Source of the DNA: Oreohelix idahoensis
Lineage: Eukaryota; Mollusca; Gastropoda; Stylommatophora; Oreohelicidae
Direction: 5' to 3'
Length of the DNA: 64,000 bases
NCBI GenBank assembly: GCA_024509875.1
Contig: JAMPIV010010562.1
Location: forward strand, 326,501-390,500
Part shown: in pieces, positions 1 through 11,770 of the stretch
Numbering within the stretch: the stretch's first letter is position 1
How the letters are laid out: the number at the start of each line of letters is the position of its first letter
Position numbers and translations under genes: made by a program
The notes under the pieces: generated by a model
What the model was told of the DNA's origin: nothing
Seen by the model: the letters and a program-made list of their open reading frames with translations, nothing else
The model's database searches: none

Positions 1-469
1 GTGATATCACGAGAAGAAAGAAAACATCAGATTAAGTTGGGAGAACAAGTCCTGGAGCAGGTCGACCACTTTAAATATCTCGGAGCTATTATAGACCGAA
101 AGAGAGGCATCAAAGAAGAGTTGGCCACTCGAAAAGCAGCGGCTGGGAGACTTTTTCAGGCCATAAATCGTGGATTCCTCAGCAAGAAAGAGGTTGGTAA
201 GAAAACGAAGATGGCTGTATACCGCTCCACCTATGTCCCAGTCTTGACATATGGATGCGAGTCGTGGGCAATGACTACAACCCACAAAAGCCAGATCCAA
301 ACCTCAGAAATGAGGTATCTGAGGAAAGTGGTTGAAGTAACAAGAAGAGACATGGTCCGCAACCAGACGATCCGTCAAGGCCTAAAATCTCATTCGCTGC
401 AGACCCAAATAGAACATTCCCAACTAAGATGGTTTGGCCATGTCTGCAGAATGGGAGAAGATCGGCTAC
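1..469 (+). pseudogene. RTE-like LINE reverse transcriptase, C-terminal part (first segment)
   Basis: Open frame from the window edge to position 469 whose product matches, almost residue for residue, the C-terminal third of the reverse transcriptase encoded on the minus strand at 14177-15928 (for example FKYLGAIIDRK and LTYGCESWAM). This is the post-catalytic region of an RTE-type LINE polyprotein; the catalytic core lies left of the window. The frame is broken at 469, inside a conserved RMGEDRL stretch, by the insertion at 470-2854, and homology resumes at 2860. The copy is therefore dead. It is the same family as the full-length LINE at 14173-17341. Confidence 0.9.
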
Positions 470-2854
470 TGTCATAAAATTAACCATGATACAACGTTAA
501 AATATCTCCAATGATACAACGTAGGGATAAAAACTAATGCGTAAGCTTCTAGAATACATGATCGCCCACGCCGCGGGTCATCACCCGCCATGGAAATTAA
601 ATTGTTGGATGTGAAGGCAAAACGTTACCCTTGGAACGGAATGAGAACGGAGATCAAAAGGAAAAATCTGACTGAACGCGTGCTTGAAACTAGCAAAGCT
701 AAAAGACACAATTGGTGGGGAAAGGAGGAAAATTCACGTCCCCAAGTTGACACAAGGTAAAGAAATCGACAAAAGGGACCTTAGCTGTTATATTCAACAG
801 TCATTTCTTGGACGCTTTTGCGATAACTTAGTCCGTTTATTTGAATTCAGCGGCAAACGTTTCACAGAAGATGCTAGAAAATATTTCGAAAAAACCAACT
901 AACCTTGAAAAGTAACTTTTTCTTAATAATGATGTTAGGAATATAAAACCTAGCTGGCCGGATGGCCCATCTTGAGCAGTGAAATAATATGCTTTCATTT
1001 ATACAGACGGATAGATAATAAGAAAAATATTGACAAAAGACTGTGTTGTTCATATCAGCGAGCGACTGCATTGAAACAAAACATGTCACTAATTTTCAAA
1101 AAATTGTGGCCTTGAAGACTCAAGTGCTAAAATCTAGTTGGAATGAAAGAGAGGGGATGGGATGGTGAACAGTGGCTAAAAATAACTTTAAAGGCAAAAT
1201 TGTGTAGGGGAAGGCAGAGTTGGTTCAAAAAACAAGTGTGTTTTTTTGTGAAACGCAAGTAGAGACAGACGGACCAACAGACAATAATGCATACTTGACT
1301 GAGGTATGACTGAAATGACTTTTGGTAGGAGGTTTGAATTTGAAAAGGAAAAGGCGGTGATTGGCCATAGATGAATATATTATCGGCGCTCAGACGCGCA
1401 TTTTTGCCATTCCTCATAAGTGGTCCTAGTAGACACAGTGAATTATTTAGTGGTGTAATTCCCAGAAGCTAATTGAAATATTTAGAGGGACGCCATCCTA
1501 AAGCCAGCAGCTCAGCTGAGTTTTGCTAGCGTTTAACTGTGTTCTATATTCATAATTCTGGTAAGACTGAAATTATTTCTTTGTACATTTTAATATTTTT
1601 TTAATGTTTCGAGTGATTTGATACTGCCATATCATAATCTCTCCCTTACAACAAGTAAGGATTCGCTCTAGACCCCCCGCCCCAGTTCAGGGTCTAGAGA
1701 CAAATAAAATACATAAACTCCAGCAAGGATTATGGAGGACAGATCAAGTGTTGAGATCAGTGGAACATATCACCTATCCTATTCTATGGCAGGAAGCTAA
1801 TGAACATATTTCAGAATATGTAGTCTGGGAGAACTTATCCTATGTGAAACCAACTTGGTAAGATGTGTTGTATGGTCAAAGAGATCTGACCCGTCTATGT
1901 GGTGTTGTTGTTGTGTAGTGTTGTGTCCAGAAATGGTTTAGAGGATGGAATTCTGACACATGACTAATACTTTGATTGCAGAACTGTGAGTTTTTATTTG
2001 GCACCAATGTGGTGTCAAATGAGGTGTTGAATATTACAAGAGTGGACCCGTGCAGTTTATATTTTGTCAGAGCAGCCTGTTATAGCCCCCAAGCACGGAG
2101 AGGTGGGGCCACCAGACTTCTGATATAGCCCCCAAGCACGGAGAGGTGGGGCCACCAGACTTCTGATATTGCCCCCAAGCACGGAGAGGTGGGGCCACCT
2201 GATTCCAGCACCAGATTACTCATTCAAGATACGTGAGCGTCTGGACTGCTGAATACTCACCAACTTAATTTCTAACACACCAATTATAATATCATCAATA
2301 AAGGGACAATGTGTAGTCGCCATAGACAGAGAGTGATGAGGTCACCCCAACAGCACATCCATAAAACGTTCTCCCAGATAACTTACAACTATAAACAGTA
2401 GTAATATTAACTAGTCTTGTAAAATACACATGTACACCCTTTCATTTATTATGCCATATTTTCATGCATTTCATTCATAATTGCCAAACCTTTCATATGT
2501 TCTGACCAAAATAAAACCTTGGTTCAGAACAAATAAATTTAAAGAAAATCTATTATCAAAAATTTTACACAGCTTGAGTTAGTTCAGTGTGTTATAACAT
2601 TTTATTAATATTATTAGACTTGTTAAATATCTGTGTGTGTGTATGTAAACTACCACAACACATTACATATCATTACCCTAGACATTTAACGTAGCCACAT
2701 TCATTAGTAAAAAAGATAGGTGTGAGGTCGTAGTGGTAGCAAGAAAGGCCTTCTGAAAATTCACAGCTACATTTATCTCAGGAGCCTTCACAGCTGACCT
2801 CATGCATCACACTAAGTAATATCACCATCATACAATACCATCAAAACCACTACA
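470..2854. mobile_element. Solo-LTR-like insertion inside the LINE
   Basis: The LINE is interrupted exactly between two copies of the 5-bp sequence gctac (465-469 and 2855-2859). The 2385-bp insert begins tgtcataaaa and ends ccactaca, so it has the TG...CA termini of an LTR, and a 5-bp target duplication is usual for Ty3/gypsy integration. It holds no long open frame, no internal primer-binding site and no second LTR that I can see, so a solo LTR is the simplest reading. AATAAA-type hexamers near 1703 and 2511 could be polyadenylation signals on the plus strand. I could not match it to the other LTR families in the window. Confidence 0.75.
2081..2200. repeat. 43-bp minisatellite, three units
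   Basis: Three tandem copies with a 43-bp period start at 2081, 2124 and 2167. Each holds cccccaagcacggagaggtg followed by gggccacc. The units are nearly identical; the third carries one change near its start and diverges at its end. They lie inside the solo-LTR-like insertion and are much more GC-rich than their surroundings. Confidence 0.9.
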
Positions 2855-2859
2855 GCTAC

Positions 2860-3080
2860 CACGACAAGCATGGGAAACAAAGAGCCAGGGGTCCAGACCT
2901 CCAGGACGACCCAGAGTCTGCTGGGAGGACAACATTAGACAATCTTTGAAGGACCGAGGACTAGAATGGAACCAGGCCAGGAAGAAGACAGCTGATAGAA
3001 TGGTCTGGCGCTCTCTCTTCCAAACCTCTACACCTCACGGTAGAAGGAGAACGACTAAGTAAGTAAGTAAGTAAGTAAGT
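2860..3080 (+). pseudogene. RTE-like LINE, 3' end with TAAG-repeat tail
   Basis: Homology to the full-length LINE resumes here right after the gctac duplication. It encodes the C-terminal tail of the polyprotein (PGRPRVCWEDNIRQSL, then KKTADRMVWRSLFQTS) up to the stop at about 3056-3058. It ends in a tetranucleotide run of TAAG units at 3056-3080, the 3' tail of this LINE family. The same tail, in reverse complement, is seen in the tiny insertion at 26474. Beyond the tail the sequence is gypsy leader, so the LINE appears to have inserted into a family A gypsy element. Confidence 0.88.
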
Positions 3081-5880
3081 TATCCCAATCTCAGTGGGAG
3101 ATGAGTCTTTTATAAAGACTAAGTACAATTACCTTATTTATAAAGTCACTATTAATCAACTCAGTATATAATTTGCATCATATGAATAATAGTACATTAT
3201 CAAGTATACATGAAGACTGTATATATCAACAATATCACGATAACTAAACAAAGACAAGCATCTAAACAAACGAAAACATTCGCAGATGTCAAAAGAAAAT
3301 ACAGCTTAACTAAATCAAATGTTGTGAAAAATCACAATGATAACTGCGAAAAATTCACAATAATACACTGACAACACTGTGTATAAACAAAAGGGGGTAA
3401 AGAAATTAACAATAGAAAAGAGAAGGCAGACAAATACAAACAAAACAAATCAAAAACTAAAGTACGGAGAAAAAATAACGAAAACAACACTAACACATCT
3501 CGTCACAGCTAAGAACAAAATAAATAAATAGCAAGAAAAGTCGCTTGCAATTTCCACTGTGAGAAATATGCACAATCCCTAAAGAACGCTTACAGTAACC
3601 CTCGGTTGAGTGGGATATTTACTGTAAGACCCTCCAAGCTGGACCCGCAGAAAGAAAATACACACTAACTCAACAAGTAAACAAAGAACAAGTAAACAAT
3701 AGAATGCATATAATGAATGTAACGAGGAAGGCTTATTTGCACATAAAATAAAGGCTCAGTTTAACATGTAAAACTAGGCCACTTATCTTTAAGCGTAATC
3801 CTCTACAACCGCAAAGATGCAGTTCATTGCAGTACACTTGTAAACACTAGCAGACGTTCCACCGTTGAAGGTCACCGTAACTTGACAACAGGTGTAGTAG
3901 TCTCCAAAGTGAAGCTATCAAACCATACTCGACTTCAGTTGAGAATGTTTGTAGAATGTCGTAGTAAACAACAGATTGAACTGTTCTATGTTTACAATCC
4001 GAGCTTGCACGTAAAATTGTGACGTGAACTTTGACACATATGTCCTTCGACGATTGTCACAGTGTTAAACAACTTCGTCAGCAAATGTGGTCTATGTGGC
4101 ACTATTGTAGCAGCTGTGGTCCATGTAGTAATTCTGCAGCAGCTGTGGTCCATGTAGCAATTCTGTACCATCCATAAATGTATACGTCGGTCAGCAGACG
4201 TTGACCTATTTCCTACTGTGTGGCTGACAACTAAACGTCAATCTTGTCTTCCGGATGCATAAATCCAGATGTGGGCAGGAAAATCCGTGTCGTTGACAAA
4301 AAACCCACGAATCTGGTCCACCAGATGTAAAAGGTGGGTTTGACTAGAGATGTAAATGGTTGTTCAGTGTAAATGCCCAGATGTAACGTACTGTTTTGAT
4401 GTGTTAGGAATGTTAGTACGTTGAGCGTGTCGTGTTGTCCTGGACAGTACCAAGTTGTAGCGAGAATTTAGGTCACTAGCGTGAGGTGCCGCCAGGGTAT
4501 AGTAGACACACACATCATGTCAGTATTCTTGTAGATTCAGACGTGTAGTACTTGTATAACCATGTGGTTGATAGTGTAAGTATGTAGATAACAGTGCTGA
4601 TAACAAGAAGGCCATATAGGCTCTTGGACGACTTCACATTAACTTACACAACCACAAGTAGAAGTCAGTGAAGTAGGGAATGCTGCTGATGTTTACAATA
4701 TTTATTCATGACGTACGATAATACGATGATGATGGACGAAACAGTCAATAGTATAAGATCGTGTACATAATATGTGTAGTTACGAAGGTCAGCTTCAGAC
4801 ATCACAGATCCCAGACATGTAACAATGTCTTGACCAACGTTTACTGTTCATGCAATAGCTCTAATCCCTGACTGAGCCCCGTCAGGTAAGCCCTAGCAAA
4901 TATCTTGCTTAGTACGGGCGATATCAGTTATATAAACAAAGTCAATGCCATTGTCCTACAATTAGCAAAAAGACTTCAGACTGGCCTCACATGCCAGATA
5001 CTTCATTCTGGTGAAGAATATTGGCCGTAAACACGGACCAATATGATGACAACGAAATCAGGCCGCAGGTCACGGGCCTCGATAATCAGGTCACTCTCAG
5101 TTTACACAAGCTTCTGAGATTAAATATATATTTTCTGCCAAACCATATTCCGCCTGCATGGCGGATCCATAAAGATGATTCCTAGGCTTTTGTGTGTAAC
5201 AGGTCAACTTAGACCTAGTCTTTCAAATATGAAGCCATACTGAGGTACAGTATAATAACTCCTTGTGAGCTTCGCTCACTATGTCGCCATCAGCGATAAA
5301 TGTACCTGTAAAATCTAAACGAGACGAAAAGATCGAATAATGTTTCAGTTACCTTCTCAAAGAATCCTTACACTCTAAGGTAACACAACACAGCCAATAC
5401 TGGCATAAAGAGACACTCAGGGAAGGAAGAATGCCAAAACAGTCATTCCCATAATTTCCACTCCCTATCGAAAACTTGGCAGAGAGAAATCTACGGATCG
5501 GTACATCCGTTCTAAGCCTCAGGTACACGCTCTCTGAATCGGTCTCCTGGCTTTTGCCGCCAAGACCCGCGCATGCCCAAAGAGCATGGACCAGATCGAG
5601 GCAAACCCAGACCAGGCGTTTCCGCCCAAACGGGTGATAAAGATACTCCGTATATGGTCCTATAAATAGACTTAAGACATGTCAACTCTAAGACATGCCT
5701 GAGACAGGACAACATAAGACAGGGGAAGATAATCACCAGTCAATTCTGTCACAGAAAGATAATAAACATTTATCTCTCTTTGATCACATTAAACCAAACA
5801 TTCATTAGGTTGGTGTTTTTTCCACCGTCAAAAATTACGGTATTAGACCCCATATTTAATACTGGAATCACAATATCACA
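3081..5880 (-). mobile_element. Family A gypsy element: 5' LTR and leader, minus strand
   Basis: No long open frames. Read on the minus strand, this stretch aligns by eye to the regions just upstream of gag in the copies at 22747-25146 (minus) and 33365-36002 (plus). Shared blocks include a tatcccaat/agactaagt-like block next to gag, and a block around 3280-3620 with cattcgcag and a TGTGACGA-type segment. A block with a CGCATGCGC core lies at about 5565-5580. The element's gag should lie to the left but has been displaced by the LINE at 1-3080. The upper limit is placed at a TG...CA-type end (tgtgatattg on the minus strand, ending at 5880), which is approximate. Confidence 0.6.
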
Positions 5881-6554
5881 AGATTGTATTGTTAGCTTTA
5901 GATTCTGCTGCCTACTGAATATACAGTGATTATTAAAGAAAAATATGAATAGAGATTACCCAAGAAACAAGTTCTAGAGACAATACCAACTTCTTTATAT
6001 TATGGCCAGAATGACACACAACAAAGAATGTATTATTCTTCATGGCGAAAAAGCTGAATTGAAATTCAAATATGCAAAATATGGCAGATAATGTGATGAT
6101 AATAACGAGACAAATTATTGTAATAAATATAAATGTTACTGTCGCTGTGATGATGATCTTGAGTTTCACTGAGTTAAAAATAGAAATACATCTCCTAATG
6201 GTGTTGAAGGTAGTGACAGACAATCTGGCTCCAGTCATTTCTTGTTTAAAGCGAGAAGAAATTTTTTTTAAATGTAATAAGCTTAAGAAATAAAATAAAT
6301 TGTTTAGTTGTCATAAAAAGAGTGAGGTTTGAAAATATCAATCATGATTGACGACAAAGTGATTAATAAATGTCGATAACAGACAGGATGAAACATTGAC
6401 AGGCCGAGTGATGGAAAGACAAGAACAAAAACACAAAAAATTAGATTGGCGTAAATAGAGAGAAAGAAAGGGAATTAACATTGAAATGATATGACACAGT
6501 ACTAATGTTGAGCTAATACAAGACCCGCACACGTTTTCATCAGTTAAACGTTAT
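5881..6554. other. Intergenic, nothing recognised
   Basis: AT-rich sequence with only short chance open frames. I see no repeat structure, element ends or coding signature. Confidence 0.5.
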
Positions 6555-7400
6555 GCAAAGTCACTGACTTTTAACTAACTTTCTGTATATGCTACACAAC
6601 CAGACATTGTCTTTGGGAGCTCTATCAATTTTCCACTACCATCGTACCGCTTTTTTCTTCACACTGAAACGGTAAGATACAATTAAGCGTTTTATCTAAG
6701 GGGCGTAATTTTATTCCCAAGGGACGTACTGCGTGTAACAAAAATACTCATAACATTTAAAACATTAGTAGTTACTGATTACAATTATATGCAAACTCTT
6801 TTGAAACTAAAGAAAAGGAAAAATAATTTTTAAACTTCGCAGATAATTTTTCTCAGTTTGTCATTATTATAGAAACATACGTTTAAATTTTATATAAGAT
6901 TTAAAAAAGACGCACACTGCGTGTAAATCCACGCAGTAAATATGTGTAACACGTGTTTCTCTTAATGCAACGTAATTCATATACACTTGTATTTGTATTT
7001 TTGACCGGCACATAGTGCTGCCTAAACTAAAGTTGAGACGATGTATTCGACAAGTCCCCCTTATGGGCCCGACAATGACCATAAGTCCCTTCCAACCGCC
7101 TCCACCAAACATTATTACATGATGTAACAAGAGGAGCTTTCATTGCATAGTGACTTGAATGGACTTTAAAATACATCGAGTCCATCAGTCTTTCATCTCA
7201 CACATTTAGTCTCATTGTGTGGCTCGGAAACAGAGAACAAGGAAAACTTAAAATCCGCAGTTGTTGAATTACACGTAACCGTTTACACGTTTCCATTAGA
7301 AAGTAGTCCAATTAGCTTTTACTGCGGCGCGTTACATACTAACCATAAATTCTAACACCAAGTCCCCTAACCATTATCGTGGTCTAGTTTTGTGTAATGT
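6555..7400 (+). repeat. Dispersed repeat D, copy 1
   Basis: About 850 bp that recurs in inverted orientation at about 57660-58520. Matching blocks include accaaacattattacatgat, the block around 6985-7035 (gaccggcacatagtgctgcc and the following taaactaaag), a caagggacgta block at 6718 and acacgtaaccgt at 7273. The copies have diverged by both substitutions and indels. No reading frame is conserved. It could be a non-autonomous element or an old LTR; no target duplication was found. Confidence 0.7.
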
Positions 7401-7767
7401 TGTTTAAACAGTTTCAGTTCTATCGTTCAGCTCTACAAGGAAAGGTTGAGACTTAAGTCCATATATCTGTGACGAAATCACCTCATTCTTTACATTTTCC
7501 TGTGCCATTCGTGAATTTATTCTGTGTCATTCCCTTTCTTTTATCGCACCTCTGACTGTAGATGTGATTTTAGATTCATTGTTTACACTCTCTTCATTTA
7601 TTTCAAGTCATGTCTGGGTTTAATTGACCATCCTTTGTGAGATTAGTCACAGGTGGGTAAATATTGGACTTCACTCACGATTATTAATTTCGTGTAGTGT
7701 TACCAGATGTTTATAAGACGTCAATGACAATGAACGGGAGCGACCAGATTAATACGTAAACAAAACG

Positions 7768-7893
7768 GAGATGGCCACAGTCAGTTGTCTTATCACTAAT
7801 ACGGCTGTAGTTATCTCCGATTTCCTGTCTAAGATGGCCACAGTCAGTTTTCTTATCACTAATACGGCTGTTGTTATCTCCTATTTCGTGTCT
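7768..7893. repeat. 63-bp tandem duplication, two units
   Basis: Units at 7768-7830 and 7831-7893 begin gagatggccacagtcagt and aagatggccacagtcagt and differ at only a few positions. The first bases of a third unit follow at 7894. The open frames here (on both strands) result from the repeat length being a multiple of three and are not evidence of a gene. Confidence 0.85.
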
Positions 7894-8253
7894 GAGATGG
7901 AACAAAAAATAACACAGGTTTGTTGCTTGATAATTGGGCATTATATCTATTATTTAATGTAGGTTCTAATGATGGTGTTTGTACTTTTCAACATATTTTA
8001 TGTCATGATTATAATTATATACTATGAATGTAATCGTTGCACCTCTTTTGCACACCATAATGTGTTCATTAAATTGAAACGTTGCAGTGCTCAACAAGAG
8101 GGTTGCTAAGCGTAGAATGACGAAGAATATAGTATTACATAATTGCGCGCGTAGAGCCGGACAGGCTGCGTTATATGTGTGTTCTCTTGCTGTTGCTATG
8201 TCTGTCATTATACTATGGACAGTGTATAACTACGAATTATATCAATGTGGAGC

Positions 8254-9215
8254 AATCAGCCTTACAAGCTGTCTCTGTAGAACAATCGAACGTAACATCA
8301 ACCTCAGGCTACAGTGGTACTTTGAAAATGAAAACCGTCTTGTACCACAGCAGGCGGGCTTTAGGCAGTGTTACTCTATCGAAGATCAGGCAACTTACCT
8401 TTCCCAAGAGATTGAGGATGCGTTCCAAGATAAGAAACTGGTACTAGCAGCATGGATAGATCTAAGGAAAGCATTTGACAAGGTTTGGATAGAAGGGCTT
8501 CTGAAGAGACTGAGAAACTGTAGAGTGAATGGTAGGATGTAAAAATGGGTGAAAGCACACTTGCATAACAGAAGAGCCCAAGTACAACTAGATGGCCTCA
8601 AGAGTAAGAAGATTCTACTGCGTTATAACGTCCCTCAAGGAGGGGTTCTGTCCCCCACACTTTTCCTAGTCTACATCAACGACCTGGTTGCTGAATTACC
8701 ATATGGAATTCAAAGTGGCAATGTACGCTGATGACCTGGTAATATGGTGCACAGATGAGCATGCAATAGTGGCCACCAATCTGCTACAAAGAGCTATAGA
8801 TACCTTAACCTCCTGGGCAAATAGATGGTGTGTCAGCATCAACACAGACAAGTGCAGCACTACGCTCTTCACCCTCTCTCCCAAACAAAAAGCTGGTGTC
8901 ATCAAGATAAATGAAGAGCTCCTGAGAGAAGATAAACAACCCGCCTATCTCGGAGTTACATTCGATGATAGGCTGACATGGAAGCACCACATCATCAAGG
9001 CAGCAACAAAGGCCAGGAGGAAGGTAGCCATCCTGAGAAAACTAAGTGGAACCACATGCGGAGCCAGCGGGAAATACTTAGTAAAGTTTACCAGCAGAGC
9101 ATACGACAACACCTGGAATATGGATCAGCTTTATGGTGTCCAGCATCAAACACCACATTACAAGAACTATATAAGGTACAAAACCAGGCGCTTAGGGTCA
9201 CCACGGGGGCAATGA
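8254..9215 (+). pseudogene. LINE reverse transcriptase, frame-broken
   Basis: Translation gives successive RT motifs: SLTSCLCRTIERNIN at the truncation point, AAWIDLRKAFDKVW (first catalytic aspartate region), PQGGVLSPTLFLVYINDL, then MYADDLVIWC with the catalytic ADD box near 8727-8735, then AYLGVTFDDRLTWKHHI. A TAA stop at 8540-8542 and frame changes near 8700 and 9100 break the frame, so no functional enzyme can be made. The downstream thumb region continues in another frame to about 9370 (QALRVTTGAMKSTPI). Confidence 0.9.
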
Positions 9216-9369
9216 AATCAACGCCTATAGTGGAGATGGAGAAAATGGGGAGGATACAAGCACTGAGAGAACGCAGAGACACGAAAGTGCTAACACAGGC
9301 AGAAAAGTTCATCTGTATGCCAAGCCATCCAATGAAGGACAGATTCCAAAACCTAGCAATGGGGTGATT

Positions 9370-10230
9370 GAAAAGACGCAGCTTTATCCACCAGGCCAAA
9401 CGATTTCGTAGACAAACCTCAGACCTGTCTGAAGTTGACAGCCCCCTAAAGTCTGTGCCAGAACAAACCCCTTGGAGAGAGGAGCCTGGACTACCAGTAC
9501 ACATCCAGACAAAAGTGAAAGGAATATTTGACAGGGATGAACAGAACAGCGTGCAACGTAGAACAGTCACTCTCAGTTTCCTGGATGATGAATACACACA
9601 GGACCTTTGGGTCCGAGTATACACGGATGGGTCAGCACAGAATACAGTAAAGAATGGAGGAGCAGGAGTGTACGTAGAATACCCAAACAACACTAGGGAT
9701 ACGGTGAGAGTACCAACTGGGAAATTCTGTAACAACTATGATGCACAAATCCATGCAATCAAGGTGGCAACTGAGAAACTGTTGAACACCAATCTCGGTC
9801 CACAGCCTGCAGTATTCCTGACAGATGCAAGATCAGCACTCTAAGCACTTCAGTCCAGAAAATTGCCAGGTATACAAGCCCTACTTTCTGAACTGTGCAA
9901 CCAGCGCAGGATCGACATGCCGTGGATACCGTCTCATTGTGGAATACCAGGAAACGAGGGAGCGCGGACCGACTGGCTAAAGAAGGTGCGGCAGATTAGC
10001 AACCGGATGTACCAGTTACGTACCATCAGAAGAAAAAGATGATCAAATTAATCAGAAAGTCACCAACACCAAAACAGGATGACTACCAAGCTTTGATCAG
10101 ATCAGAACAAATTGTCATTCTGCGCCTCAGAACAGGACACATCCGACTCCGCAGCCACATGTATACAAAATTCAAGATTGGCAATTCAGCCACGTGTACA
10201 TGTGGACAGGCACCCCAGACTGCGTAGCAT
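9370..10230 (+). pseudogene. LINE RNase H domain and C-terminus, decayed
   Basis: After the RT the frame at 9368-9841 encodes an RNase H start (WVRVYTDGSAQNT, with the first catalytic Asp in YTDGS, and later LTDARSAL). A TAA at 9842-9844 interrupts it. The readable continuation holds MPWIPSHCGIPGNEGA, the last RNase H motif. Further on, at 10039-10227, come QIVILRLRTGHIRLRSH and a Cys-rich CTCGQAPQTA segment that matches the C-terminus of the related copy at 49128. The arrangement RT, RNase H, Cys/His tail is that of I-clade LINEs. Confidence 0.85.
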
Positions 10231-10424
10231 GTACTTTAAGATTGCCCCGAATATGATATATTGAGGCAAACCCACTGGCCCAGAGAAACAACACTGGAAG
10301 CACAACTATACGGACCTCTGTATGAACTACAAAAGACAGTGAAGTTTATACAAGAAACAACATTGCAGATATAGACAATATATTTCAAGCGAACGAAAGA
10401 AGAAAACAAAAATCAATGTGGAGC

Positions 10425-10578
10425 TACTCGTTTGTAAAGTGTAAATAAACCTTGTAAGATGTCTAGAGTATTTATCTGCATTCATTCAGCTCGTTACTGT
10501 TACAAGTGCTCATTGATCGTTGGACAAACTCATAATATAGAATAAACTATATCACGTTATCTACATTAACAATATTAT
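10425..10578. other. Short spacer, nothing recognised
   Basis: Spacer between the LINE target duplication and the SINE-like element. AT-rich, no features seen. Confidence 0.5.
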
Positions 10579-10591
10579 ATCGCATCAGTAA

Positions 10592-10805
10592 AAGGTAAAG
10601 GTAAAGGAACCCGTTACACGCCCATTGAGGCATATTGGGAATATGGTGTTAGGCCCATATTATCTTGACCGTCGGCACACGAGGGGTGATGTGGTCGGCA
10701 TCACGCCGGCCGCCTTAACCTTCCCATAGTAGCTCTGGTACCCATTTGGGGCTGGGTCAACCCAGGAGCCGTTTGTGGCCTAAAAATTTTCCGCCTCATC
10801 TGGGG
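10592..10805. mobile_element. SINE-like short element with 13-bp target duplication
   Basis: About 214 bp, clearly more GC-rich than its flanks, lying between direct repeats atcgcatcagtaa at 10579-10591 and 10806-10818. It opens with ggtaaaggtaaagg and contains accgtcggcacacgaggg and gtggtcggcatcacgcc. It has no long open frame and no obvious A-tail. The start overlaps the duplication, so the exact boundary is uncertain by a few bases. Short elements beginning with GGTAAAGGTAAAGG occur in other invertebrate genomes to my knowledge, but I cannot name the family. A MITE or other short element remains possible. Confidence 0.7.
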
Positions 10806-10818
10806 ATCGCATCAGTAA

Positions 10819-11420
10819 GTATGTGATTATTTTACTTTCACAACGTTGCATTCCTATATATAAAACTGATATATAAAATGGATGTGAGAATAAATGAATA
10901 TAAGATGTGAGAAAGGAAGGGCAGACTGTCAGACGGGCCTGCGCGCCCAATTCTCAACCCTTTGAAAAAACGTTCGTTCGTTCGCTCCTTTCTCTCTGTC
11001 TTTCTCTATCTCTAATTTCTTTCTTCATATGTTCTTCGATCTTATTCTACCCTTCTTACCCAGGATTCTAGAACAAGAACTACCATGTAAGACTATCATC
11101 AAAATGTTTTCTTAATGTTGACCTTACCCAACTCTAGTGTCTCCTGATATCTTGTTCCACTGGCAGTTCTCTAGTTCTTGTCATCAGTTCCACATTGGTG
11201 ACCTTTTCATAACATTTCAATTCCTTAGTTCTACTCAAACACCCATTTATGACAGTGTAACTTCTTGGTTGTAGTTTTTGTGTTCTCCATGTTTCACAAC
11301 CATACAGTTGGGACTGTCCTGATACATGATTTTATGATTCTTATTTTTGTGATGGTCATGATTTATTTTGACTTCCATACATTTCCAAAGTAATAAAAGC
11401 TGCTCTTGTCTTGTGTGTTC
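10819..11420. other. Intergenic with pyrimidine-rich tract
   Basis: Holds a cgttcgttcgttcg run and a long CT-rich stretch at about 10970-11035. No gene or element ends recognised. Confidence 0.5.
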
Positions 11421-11770
11421 TTTATTTGATATCATTGTCTGTTTCTTCAACTTTGTCTACAATAATGGGACGTTACTTGTGTGAGTTCACTTTATTTGAT
11501 ATCATTGTCGGTTTCTACAACTTTGTCTACAATAATGGGACGTTACTTGTGTGAGTTCACTTTATTTGATATCATTGTCTGTTTCTTCAACTTTGTCTAC
11601 AATAATGGGACGTTACTTGTGTGAGTTCCCTTTATTTGATATCGTTGTCTGTTTCTTCAACTTTGTCTACAATAATGGGACGTTACTTGTGTGAGTTCAC
11701 TTTATTTGATATCATTGTCTGTTTCTTCAACTTTGTCTACAAGAATGGGACGTTACTTGTGTGAGTTTAC
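11421..11770. repeat. 70-bp satellite, five units
   Basis: Five tandem copies with a 70-bp period start at 11421, 11491, 11561, 11631 and 11701. Each begins tttatttgatatc and contains caactttgtctacaa and gggacgttacttgtgtgag. The units differ at only a few positions, so the array is recent or homogenised. It breaks down after 11770. Confidence 0.93.

Larger units (their letters stand above)
8254..10411 (+). mobile_element. 5'-truncated I/Nimbus-like LINE with 13-bp target duplication
   Basis: A non-LTR retrotransposon copy bounded by identical 13-bp direct repeats atcaatgtggagc at 8241-8253 and 10412-10424. The insert is 2158 bp. It starts abruptly inside the reverse transcriptase domain, so the 5' half (gag-like ORF1, endonuclease, start of RT) is missing, as expected when target-primed reverse transcription ends early. 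It ends with an A/GAA-rich tail. A second member of the same family is at 37429-50452 on the minus strand. The presence of an RNase H domain after RT places it with the I, Nimbus and related clades rather than with the RTE-like LINE elsewhere in the window. Confidence 0.92.

Noticed and set aside
684..902. 72-codon basic frame inside the solo-LTR-like insert
   Set aside because: Short, no motif, no second copy; probably chance.
11421..11770. CRISPR-like array
   Set aside because: The 70-bp units are directly abutting with no unique spacers, and the setting is an animal genome.
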